NCBI GenBank assembly: GCA_019423835.1 | Contig: JAHZAR010000048.1 | Coordinates: forward strand, 1-19,540 | Source: Clostridiales bacterium | GTDB lineage: Bacteria; Bacillota; Clostridia; Lachnospirales; Lachnospiraceae | Direction: 5' to 3' | DNA length: 19,540 nucleotides | Shown: in pieces, positions 12,909-19,540 of the stretch | Position numbering within the stretch: position 1 is the stretch's first letter | How the letters are laid out: each line of letters opens with the position of its first letter | Made by a program: the position numbers and the translations under genes | Notes under the pieces: model-generated | What the model was told of the DNA's origin: nothing | The model's database searches: none | Seen by the model: only the letters and a program-made list of their open reading frames with translations

Positions 12909-15900
12909 ATGGCAGCAGACAGTGCAGGCCAGATTGGATTGGATCTGGTTATCAATCAGAATGATTTTAACAGGCAGCTGAAAGGGATTCAGTCCCTTGC
13001 AAAGAAGGCTGGAGCAGCTCTGGCAGCGGCGTTTACCGTTAAGACGCTGGTGAACTTTGGAAAAGAGTGCATAGAACTGGGAAGCGATCTCCAGGAGGTA
13101 CAGAACGTAGTGGATGTGACCTTCCCGGCTATGTCAAAGCAGGTGGATGCTTTCGCAAAGAATGCGGCCGCGCAGTTTGGACTTTCGGAAACCATGGCCA
13201 AACGGTTCACGGGAACCTTTGGTGCTATGGCAAAGGCTTTCGGATTTAACAAGCAGGCGGCCTATGAGATGGGAACTGCCCTGACCGGGCTGGCCGGGGA
13301 TGTAGCGTCTTTTTACAATATCAGCCAGGATGAGGCGTATACAAAGCTCAAGTCTGTATTTACCGGAGAGACGGAGAGCCTGAAGGATTTGGGCGTAGTG
13401 ATGACTCAGACGGCCCTTGACCAGTACGCACTGGCAAATGGTTATGGAAAGACCACAGCGGCCATGTCGGAAGCGGAGAAGGTATCACTTCGGTATGCCT
13501 TTGTCCAGCAGCAGCTGACTGCGGCGGCCGGGGATTTCGCAAGAACCTCTGACAGCTGGGCCAATCAGGTACGGGTGCTGAATCTTCAGTTTGACAGTCT
13601 GAAGGCTACCATCGGCCAGGGACTGATTAATGTATTTACGCCTCTCCTGAAGGTGATTAATTCTGTTATTGGCAAGCTTCAGACTCTGGCCAATGCGTTC
13701 CTTGCGGTGACAAATCTGTTTTCCGGAAAGAAGCAGCAGGCCTCTGGCATGGGGCAGGTGATTGAGGATGCCAGCGAGGCGGCCGGAGCGGTTGAAGGAA
13801 TCGGAGACGCCGCTCAGGGAGCTGCCGGAGCAGCTAAGAAAGCCGCCAAGGAGATGGCAAAGGCTTTTTCCATTGATGAGCTGAATATTGTACCACAGGA
13901 TTCTGAAGCTGGTGGCTCGGGAGGAGCTGGAATCGGTGCCGGCGGGATTGATGTGGGAGGAATGGCTCCTGATGCAGTGGATACCGGGGCGCTGGATACA
14001 ATGGATGCCAGACTTTTAGAGATGCTGCAGGGATGGCAGAAGGCAGTACAGCCAACCATCGAGGCCTTCAAACGTCTGGGAGAAGCTTTGGATCCGCTGA
14101 AGCAGTTTGCAGCACAGGCACTCATTGATTTCTATGAGCATTTCTTAAAGCCGGTTGCTGTGTGGACATTTGGGGAAGGGCTTCCAAGGTTTATTGATGC
14201 TATTACAAACGGACTGGGAAAAATCAACTGGCAGCCTATTAATGATGCACTGGTACGCCTTTGGGATGCACTCGCCAGGTTTAGTACAGACGTAGTGGGG
14301 GAAGGACTGCTGTGGTTCTGGGAAAATGTTCTGGTGCCGCTGGCTTCCTGGACGATCAGTAATATTGCACCGGAATTCTTCAAAGCCCTGGCGGCGGCCT
14401 TTTCGCTTGTAAGCAATGCGGCGGCAGCCCTGGAGCCCTTGTGGCAGTGGATATGGGACAATCTGTTTCTGCCTCTGGCGCAGTGGACGGGCGGAATTGC
14501 GCTGAGTATTCTGCAGCAGTTAGCTGCGGCTTTGGAAGAATTTTCTTCTTGGTGTGGGAACAACCAGGGCGTTATTCAGGCTGTCGCCGCTGTGATAGCC
14601 GGATTTTTTGGCGCATGGAAAACCATAGAAGTTTTATCCTTTATCCAGCAGGCCGGAGGATTGTCCGGAGCATTTTCTTCTATAACTAGCGCAATTAAAG
14701 CATGTACGTCGGCAAAGGTCAGCGACATGGCAGAAACAGTGCTCCTGAACGCCATGTATGCTAAGGATTTTGTGACGTCTGTCGTATCATCTACGGCAGC
14801 TCTTGCCAAACAGGCGGCGCAGTTTGCTGTCAATACGGCGGCAAAACTTGCAGACGCTGCAGCTCAGGCAGCCATGACGGCTGCAACCGTAACATGGAAT
14901 GCGATATGTGCAGCCGCTACTGCCCTGACGACTGCGCTCGGCGCGGCAATTGCCTTTTTAACCAGTCCGATTGGACTCGTAATTGCAGCTATCACTGCAT
15001 TAATTGCAGCGGGTGTTTTGCTTTATACCCATTGGGATGAGGTCAAAGCGTTTGCTTTAAGTATCTGGGAAGAAATTAAAAATATCATATCGTCGGCGAT
15101 TGAACAGGTTAAGGAGATTGTTTCCAAAACTCTTTCAGCGATAAAAAAAACATGGGAAAGTATCTGGAACGGCATCAAACAGTTTGCAGAAACCATCTGG
15201 AATGCGATTAAATCTCTGATCACTCTGACGTTTGATGCCATTGCGGCCTTCATTTCTTCCAAGCTGGAATTTATCAGCAATCTATGGACAACAATCTGGA
15301 CGGCTATCCAGACGTTTGTGGGTACAGTATGGGAAGCTATTAAAACTACGATCAGCAACCTGATTGACAGTATCCACACCAAGATTTCTACTGTGATGGA
15401 CACGATCAAGAATTCGATTTCCACAGCTCTTGATACGATAAAGAAGGCCTGGTCGGATACCTGGGACAATCTGAAGAAGAAAACAGAGGATATTTTTAAT
15501 AATATCTGGAAGACCATCAAGGGTATTATCAATAACATTATCGGCGGCGTGGAAAAGATGGTAAACAATGTGGTCAGAGCCATCAACAAGATGATTGAGG
15601 CGGTCAACAGCGTTGCGGATCATGTTCCGGGAATCGATGATGATCTGATTCCTGAAATTCCAGAGCTGCATCTTCCGCGTCTGGCCCAGGGCGGCTACGT
15701 GAAAGCCAACACGCCCCGACTGGCTGTGATTGGAGATAACAAAAGAGAGGGAGAGATTGTTTCACCGGAGAGCAAGCTCCTCGATATGGCCCGGACTGTA
15801 GCCGGCATGGCAGCAGGAGGAATGGGGAGCAGTGAGCAGATGGAGCGCATGATTGAGCTTCTTCAGAGAATTATCAGCCTGATGGAATCCCTTGATATGG

Positions 15901-15983
15901 TTGTGAATGTAGATATACGGGAAATTCACAGGAAATTAAAGGAGCTGGATAAGCGCTCGGGATACACACTAAGGCGGACGTAA
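12909..15983 (+). CDS. Tail tape measure protein
   Basis: The roughly 1024-residue protein sets tail length and is ejected into the host envelope. The N-terminal GQIGLDLVINQNDFNRQLKG and the region up to about 250 (LNLQFDSLKATIGQGLINV) are the conserved TMP head. Gly/Ala-rich linkers follow (about 290-360). Hydrophobic segments lie near 553-580 and 674-709 (AAIAFLTSPIGLVIAAITAL). Then comes a long helical array with regularly spaced W/I residues (about 715-900), and the conserved C-terminal LAQGGYVKANTPRLAVIGDN (near 926-946). No peptidase or transglycosylase motif is obvious. By the usual relation of about 0.15 nm per residue the tail would be near 150 nm. I prefer ATG 12909 (AGGTG at 12897-12901) over ATG 12903, which is too close to it. 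Confidence 0.95.
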   Translation: MAADSAGQIGLDLVINQNDFNRQLKGIQSLAKKAGAALAAAFTVKTLVNFGKECIELGSDLQEVQNVVDVTFPAMSKQVDAFAKNAAAQFGLSETMAKRFTGTFGAMAKAFGFNKQAAYEMGTALTGLAGDVASFYNISQDEAYTKLKSVFTGETESLKDLGVVMTQTALDQYALANGYGKTTAAMSEAEKVSLRYAFVQQQLTAAAGDFARTSDSWANQVRVLNLQFDSLKATIGQGLINVFTPLLKVINSVIGKLQTLANAFLAVTNLFSGKKQQASGMGQVIEDASEAAGAVEGIGDAAQGAAGAAKKAAKEMAKAFSIDELNIVPQDSEAGGSGGAGIGAGGIDVGGMAPDAVDTGALDTMDARLLEMLQGWQKAVQPTIEAFKRLGEALDPLKQFAAQALIDFYEHFLKPVAVWTFGEGLPRFIDAITNGLGKINWQPINDALVRLWDALARFSTDVVGEGLLWFWENVLVPLASWTISNIAPEFFKALAAAFSLVSNAAAALEPLWQWIWDNLFLPLAQWTGGIALSILQQLAAALEEFSSWCGNNQGVIQAVAAVIAGFFGAWKTIEVLSFIQQAGGLSGAFSSITSAIKACTSAKVSDMAETVLLNAMYAKDFVTSVVSSTAALAKQAAQFAVNTAAKLADAAAQAAMTAATVTWNAICAAATALTTALGAAIAFLTSPIGLVIAAITALIAAGVLLYTHWDEVKAFALSIWEEIKNIISSAIEQVKEIVSKTLSAIKKTWESIWNGIKQFAETIWNAIKSLITLTFDAIAAFISSKLEFISNLWTTIWTAIQTFVGTVWEAIKTTISNLIDSIHTKISTVMDTIKNSISTALDTIKKAWSDTWDNLKKKTEDIFNNIWKTIKGIINNIIGGVEKMVNNVVRAINKMIEAVNSVADHVPGIDDDLIPEIPELHLPRLAQGGYVKANTPRLAVIGDNKREGEIVSPESKLLDMARTVAGMAAGGMGSSEQMERMIELLQRIISLMESLDMVVNVDIREIHRKLKELDKRSGYTLRRT

Positions 15984-16020
15984 ATGCCGGAAAGGAAAGA
16001 AGAAGGAAGGGGAAAGGACG

Positions 16021-16401
16021 ATGGCTTGCTTTATTTATATTAATGGGAAGGAGTTCCCTTCCCCGGATCGGGGGCTGGAATTTCTGGTCGCTACTTTTGT
16101 GAGCAGCGGGAAAAATGCCAACGGTGAGTTTGTGGGTCAGCGGGTCGGAAGGGATCAGTATAAGCTGAATAACCTGGTATGGAATAAGCTGGACGCCGCC
16201 ACCTGGTCGGCTATGTTAAAGGAGTTTCAGGAGTTTGTGGTGACAGTGAAATTTCCGGATATGGTCAATAACGACTGGCTGACGCTTCGGATGTATCCGG
16301 GAGACCGGACCGCGCAGCCTCTCCAGGTGGGGGCTGACGGCCTTCCTACTATGTACAGCCAGTGCAAGGTGAATATTGTGGATTGCGGGGAGTTGGATTA
16401 A
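16021..16401 (+). CDS. Short tail protein (DUF6711-like)
   Basis: The 126-residue beta-rich protein shows FIYINGKEFPSPDRGLEFLV, NANGEFVGQRVGRDQYKLNN, VWNKLDAATWSAML and LTLRMYPGDR, a pattern I recall from DUF6711 proteins located after the tape measure of Firmicute siphophages. It is far shorter than a standard distal tail protein (Dit) but occupies that slot, so it may act as a minimal Dit-like ring or an initial baseplate component. A GGAAAGGA stretch lies just before the ATG. The next gene starts directly after its stop. Confidence 0.72.
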   Translation: MACFIYINGKEFPSPDRGLEFLVATFVSSGKNANGEFVGQRVGRDQYKLNNLVWNKLDAATWSAMLKEFQEFVVTVKFPDMVNNDWLTLRMYPGDRTAQPLQVGADGLPTMYSQCKVNIVDCGELD

Positions 16402-18660
16402 ATGCAGGCGGTGAGCAGTGAATATAAGAGGGAAATGAAGAAGCGCTACAGAGATGAGCGTTCTTTTATCCGTGTGACCATTGGGATGATTAACCAGACG
16501 GCCCAGGCATCGGCCAGGGTGGCAGAGCCGGAGGCATTTACCTATTTTTCTTCTCTCACAAAACCTTTTGATAATTATCAGGTAGAAGAGCTGTATGCAG
16601 GATGTGATGAGGACTGGACAGCGGTGAATGGAAGCATGTATTTTCTTCCAAGAAGAAAGCAGGATGTGGTATTAAATGCTGGTCTGGTGACGGAGGAGCT
16701 GATAGGAGCGGTAGAAATACGGTTTTCAGTGGCGCTCTCTATCAAGGGACTGACCGTTGAGTTCGGGAAGGCATACCCGGTGGATTTTACAATTGAATCG
16801 GATCAGAATACAGTGGAGGTGGAGGGGAATGCCTCCGGACATTTTGTAACGGAGGAAATTTTTTCAGATGCCACCTTCCTCCGGCTGGTTCCATCTAGGA
16901 TGGTAAACGGACAGTCAAGACTCCGGATTCACCAGATTACAATGGGAATTGGAATTTATTTTGATAACCGGAAAATTCTGTCTGCCGTAAAGAAAGAGCA
17001 TATCAGCCCTATTACAGAGGAACTCCCTTCTATTGATTTTTCCATGACGGCTGAAAACCGGGATCGAACTTTTGATGTGGAAAATTCTGAGTCATCGGTA
17101 CAGTTCCTGGAGATTGGACAAAATGTGGAAATAATGTACGGCCAGGAGCTGGAGAATGGGACGGTGGAATGGATGCCGGGAGCAAAACTTGCATTGAAGG
17201 ACTGGTCTGCTGATGATGAGGAGCTGGAAATCGGGGCAACGGATCGGTTTGACGGGATGGAGGAAACGTACTACAGTGGGCGCTATGCTCCGGAAGGATT
17301 GTCCCTGTATGATGCGGCGAATGATGTATTCCAGGATGCAGGGGTGGACAGCAGGGAGTATTATATCGATCCTTATCTGAGAGATGTACTGATAAAAAAT
17401 CCTGTGCCTGCGGTTACTCATAAGGAGGCGCTTCAGATGATTGCCAATGCTGGGCGGTGTATCCTCTATCAGGACAGAGAAGGTAAAATTTTTCTTAAAT
17501 CCAGCTTTATTCCTGATATGGAGGCAGCATCGGAGAATGAGGCATATTTTTCTTGCGCGGCGCGGATTCTGGACGGGACAGCGAAGGAGGAATATGCTCT
17601 GGTCGGAAAGGATTACTCTCAGGCCGGAGGAGTACAGTATTTTCTTCCCAGAAAGGGTGGGGAGATTGTACTGAATACCGGCTATATCAGTGATATAACA
17701 GCGGACAAGGAGGGAAATTTTACGGAACATCCGACTGTGGTGATTACACTGGAGGCGGCGTTTAAATGTTTCGGGCTGACTCTGGAGTTTGGACGGAATG
17801 CGCCGGAGGGAATGGTGTTTCATTCTTATTACAGCGAAGAACTCCAGGAGAGTTTTGAGGTGAAAGATTTGAGAAAGACGACAGTGATTTCCCATGAGTT
17901 TCCTTCGTTTGATTGTCTGGTGATGGAGTTTACAAAGGGATCGCCTGGAAACCGGGTGGTTCTTGACAATATCCTGTTTGGCGACAGCACTGACTATTCT
18001 CTGGAGTATGGAACGGAACTTACGAAAACTCCCAAGGGGACGCAGCTCACGAAAGTGAAGGAGCTTCAGGTGGTAAGGACGCTTTACAGCGAGGGAGAGG
18101 AGGAGCAGGAGCTGGCAAAAGAAATACTCTCCTCTGATGGTGAGACTTCCAGATATACCTTCTATCTCTCGAACCCGTCTTACGGATTTTCAGCAGCATT
18201 TACGGAACCGAAGGAAGGGGCACAGGTGTCGGTAGTCGATGGCAGCGCCTATTATGTGACAGTAGAATTAACAGGATTGAATGGAGAAGCAGAGGTAGTG
18301 GTAAATGGGTGGGAATATGTGACAACACAGGCGAGGACGGTTAAGCAGCTTCACACAACAGGTACGGTTGAAGTGTGGGAAAATCCTTTGGTTTCAGACA
18401 ATCAGATGGCAGAGGATCTGGCTCAGTGGATTGGGGATTATCTGGCATCGGACAGGGAATACAGCCTTTCCTACCGGGGTGAACCAAGAATTGACGCTAA
18501 TGATCTTGCATTTCTGGAGAATAAATATGTGCCGGATCTGCTGATAAGGATTTCTGAACATACCTTGAATTTTAATGGCGGAGCACTGTCAGGGACGATG
18601 AAGGCGAGGAGGGATATGAGTGGCATGGTCAGAACCAAAAACGGACTGGAAGCCAAATGA
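16402..18660 (+). CDS. Tail hub/baseplate protein with duplicated carbohydrate-binding-like domain
   Basis: The 752-residue protein lies where the Tal/hub protein is expected. Two similar beta-rich modules are visible, about 331 residues apart. Module A (about 64-188) has MYFLPRRKQDVVLNAG and IKGLTVEFGKAYPVDF, and module B (about 397-530) has VQYFLPRKGGEIVLNTG and FKCFGLTLEFGRNAPEGM. Each ends near a DNR or LDN strand. Between them (about 195-380) is a hub-like part (ISPITEELPSIDFSMTAENR, SLYDAANDVFQDAGV, YIDPYLRDV), and after B an Ig-like segment (about 590-650) and a conserved C-terminal region (WIGDYLASDREYSLSYRGEP). The modules resemble phage carbohydrate-binding insertions and probably contact host cell-wall polysaccharide. 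ATG 16402 follows the previous stop without spacing; the gene overlaps the next by 41 nt. Confidence 0.8.
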   Translation: MQAVSSEYKREMKKRYRDERSFIRVTIGMINQTAQASARVAEPEAFTYFSSLTKPFDNYQVEELYAGCDEDWTAVNGSMYFLPRRKQDVVLNAGLVTEELIGAVEIRFSVALSIKGLTVEFGKAYPVDFTIESDQNTVEVEGNASGHFVTEEIFSDATFLRLVPSRMVNGQSRLRIHQITMGIGIYFDNRKILSAVKKEHISPITEELPSIDFSMTAENRDRTFDVENSESSVQFLEIGQNVEIMYGQELENGTVEWMPGAKLALKDWSADDEELEIGATDRFDGMEETYYSGRYAPEGLSLYDAANDVFQDAGVDSREYYIDPYLRDVLIKNPVPAVTHKEALQMIANAGRCILYQDREGKIFLKSSFIPDMEAASENEAYFSCAARILDGTAKEEYALVGKDYSQAGGVQYFLPRKGGEIVLNTGYISDITADKEGNFTEHPTVVITLEAAFKCFGLTLEFGRNAPEGMVFHSYYSEELQESFEVKDLRKTTVISHEFPSFDCLVMEFTKGSPGNRVVLDNILFGDSTDYSLEYGTELTKTPKGTQLTKVKELQVVRTLYSEGEEEQELAKEILSSDGETSRYTFYLSNPSYGFSAAFTEPKEGAQVSVVDGSAYYVTVELTGLNGEAEVVVNGWEYVTTQARTVKQLHTTGTVEVWENPLVSDNQMAEDLAQWIGDYLASDREYSLSYRGEPRIDANDLAFLENKYVPDLLIRISEHTLNFNGGALSGTMKARRDMSGMVRTKNGLEAK

Positions 18661-19024
18661 TTTTTTTAATATTCAGGACTATAACCGAATTAAAGGGAAC
18701 CTGAATGAAATACGGCAGCTGGCATTGACTCTCTGGCCGGCGTTTTATTTTGAGGACATGGGGGAGGATAAGACTTATGAAGATTACAGCTTTTATGCGG
18801 ATGAAATGAACCGGTTTGAGGCGAATGTGGAGCACATCTGCCAGGGGACATTCCCGTTTGCAGTGGGAGAGAGGATGACCTTTTATGATAATACGCCGTT
18901 TATTGGCTGGCAGGAGCTGAATCGTTTGGAAGAAGCCTGCCGCCTGATGTACAGCAATCTGAAAAGCAGGGAGGAGGGCCGTAAAATGCTGGCGTTTACA
19001 TTGAATGGAGGTTTGTTTGGATGA
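18620..19024 (+). CDS. Conserved baseplate/tail fibre-associated protein
   Basis: The 134-residue helical protein contains WKPNDFFNIQDYNRIKGNLN, MGEDKTYEDYSFYADEMNRFEANVE and FIGWQELNRLEEACRLMYSNL. This pattern recurs in small proteins downstream of the tail hub in Firmicute phages, of unknown exact role. GTG 18620 lies inside the end of the previous gene and has GAGGAGGG (18606-18613) 6 nt upstream, so the 41-nt overlap is real. Its stop overlaps the next start as ATGA. It is probably a structural baseplate or fibre-attachment protein; this is inferred from place. Confidence 0.72.
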   Translation: MAWSEPKTDWKPNDFFNIQDYNRIKGNLNEIRQLALTLWPAFYFEDMGEDKTYEDYSFYADEMNRFEANVEHICQGTFPFAVGERMTFYDNTPFIGWQELNRLEEACRLMYSNLKSREEGRKMLAFTLNGGLFG

Positions 19025-19467
19025 AGAGACTGAAAACAGATTATAAGGATGCCATGTATGACGGGCAGAGGCGGTACCGGCTGGCGAAAAATGAGGATGA
19101 TACCTACGGTATTTTGGATGCCACGGCGTACACTCAAGTGGGTGATCGGTTTGGAGAAAATGACATTAATGAGACGAACCAGGCGGTGAATGCTCTGATG
19201 AATACCAGAGCGATTACCCTGACAGCAGCAGGCTGGCAGGGAAGCGGGCCTTATACGCAGACGGTGGAGGCTTTGGGCGTGCAGGATACAGATGAGCCAA
19301 TGGCAAAGGAAGTAATTCCGAAGGGAACCACAAAAGAGGATGAAAAGGAGATCCGTAAGGCCGCAGGCTGTGTAAGCTATTTTGAGACGGGAAATGGGAC
19401 GGTGACATTTACCTGCATCGGAAAGAAACCGGAAACGGACTTTCAGGTTGTAATGAAGGGGGTGTAG
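19021..19467 (+). CDS. Baseplate/tail fibre protein
   Basis: The 148-residue protein has an N-terminal part RRYRLAKNEDDTYGILDATAYTQVG followed by FGENDINETNQAVNAL, a motif set common at the start of phage fibre or baseplate components. The second half is beta-rich (AITLTAAGWQGSGPYTQTVE and NGTVTFTCIGKKPETDFQVVMKG), a segment type often found in fibre tips that bind or assemble. ATG 19021 overlaps the previous stop, with GGAGG in the preceding coding end. It likely works together with the protein before it and the glycine-rich protein after it. Confidence 0.72.
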   Translation: MKRLKTDYKDAMYDGQRRYRLAKNEDDTYGILDATAYTQVGDRFGENDINETNQAVNALMNTRAITLTAAGWQGSGPYTQTVEALGVQDTDEPMAKEVIPKGTTKEDEKEIRKAAGCVSYFETGNGTVTFTCIGKKPETDFQVVMKGV

Positions 19468-19470
19468 GGT

Positions 19471-19540
19471 ATGGCAATGGGAATCTGGCTGCCTGGAGGC
19501 GGCGGTGGCGGAGCCTCCAGCGATGACTGTACTTTAATGA
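19471..19540 (+). CDS. Glycine-rich tail protein, cut by the window end
   Basis: Only 23 residues are present: MAMGIWLPGGGGGGASSDDC and three more before the window ends. AAGGGGGTG (19456-19464) is 6 nt upstream of ATG 19471, which lies 3 nt after the previous stop. A glycine run near the N-terminus is typical of phage fibre or baseplate proteins in this slot, but the part seen is too short to name a family. The gene continues past the right edge. Confidence 0.6.
   Translation, partial: MAMGIWLPGGGGGGASSDDCTLM

Noticed and set aside
15023..15607. Reverse-strand open frame (194 codons) with hydrophobic residues inside the tape measure gene
   Set aside because: The hydrophobicity simply mirrors the repeated helical coding of the tape measure; no start signals.
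12909..15983. Search for a cell-wall hydrolase domain in the tape measure protein
   Set aside because: No NlpC/P60, M23 or transglycosylase motif was visible by eye; the C-terminal part is helical repeats and the usual GGY...NTP motif.

Overview
The window is a contiguous piece of a temperate phage or prophage, read entirely from the + strand. It carries the packaging, head, connector and tail genes of a siphovirus (long, flexible, non-contractile tail). Strong AAAGGAGG-type ribosome binding sites, the codon style and protein families typical of gut Clostridia prophages point to a Firmicute host, most likely a member of Lachnospiraceae. No tRNA, rRNA, CRISPR array, insertion sequence, integrase or lysis gene is visible.

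Region 1 (1-1780) is clearly more AT-rich than the rest and looks like an accessory cassette. A terminator-like hairpin (123-151) is followed by an AT-rich leader with nested inverted repeats (237-310). Two translationally coupled genes follow: a Panacea (SocA/DUF4065) antitoxin-type protein, and a 316-residue protein with a soluble N-terminal half, a short helical neck and four membrane spans. A textbook UUCG terminator closes the cassette. I read this as a candidate toxin-antitoxin or anti-phage pair with a membrane-acting effector.

Region 2 (1786-7042) is the packaging module: terminase small and large subunits, portal, a small unknown gene, and a minor capsid protein 2. The last has an apparent ADP-ribosyltransferase domain fused to its C-terminus, a possible capsid-borne effector ejected with the DNA. 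Region 3 (7042-7747) is a pocket with two small genes, each followed by a strong terminator. One sits directly against the ADP-ribosyltransferase fusion. Region 4 (7772-9750) starts with short direct repeats, then encodes scaffold, a collagen-like small protein and the major capsid protein. Region 5 (9769-11594) encodes the head-tail connectors.

Region 6 (11597-19540) is the tail: tail tube, a tail assembly chaperone pair, a small Com-like zinc-finger gene, the tape measure, a short tail protein and a large hub or baseplate protein with an internally duplicated beta-rich domain. Two baseplate/fibre proteins and the first codons of a glycine-rich protein cut by the window end follow. The second chaperone frame has no usable start and appears to be reached by a +1 or -2 programmed frameshift.

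The most interesting observations are the Panacea plus four-TM cassette with its palindromic leader, the capsid protein-ADP-ribosyltransferase fusion with its small coupled neighbour, the unusual frameshift site, and two genes (terminase small subunit and zinc finger) whose only canonical start codon lies inside their own Shine-Dalgarno sequence.
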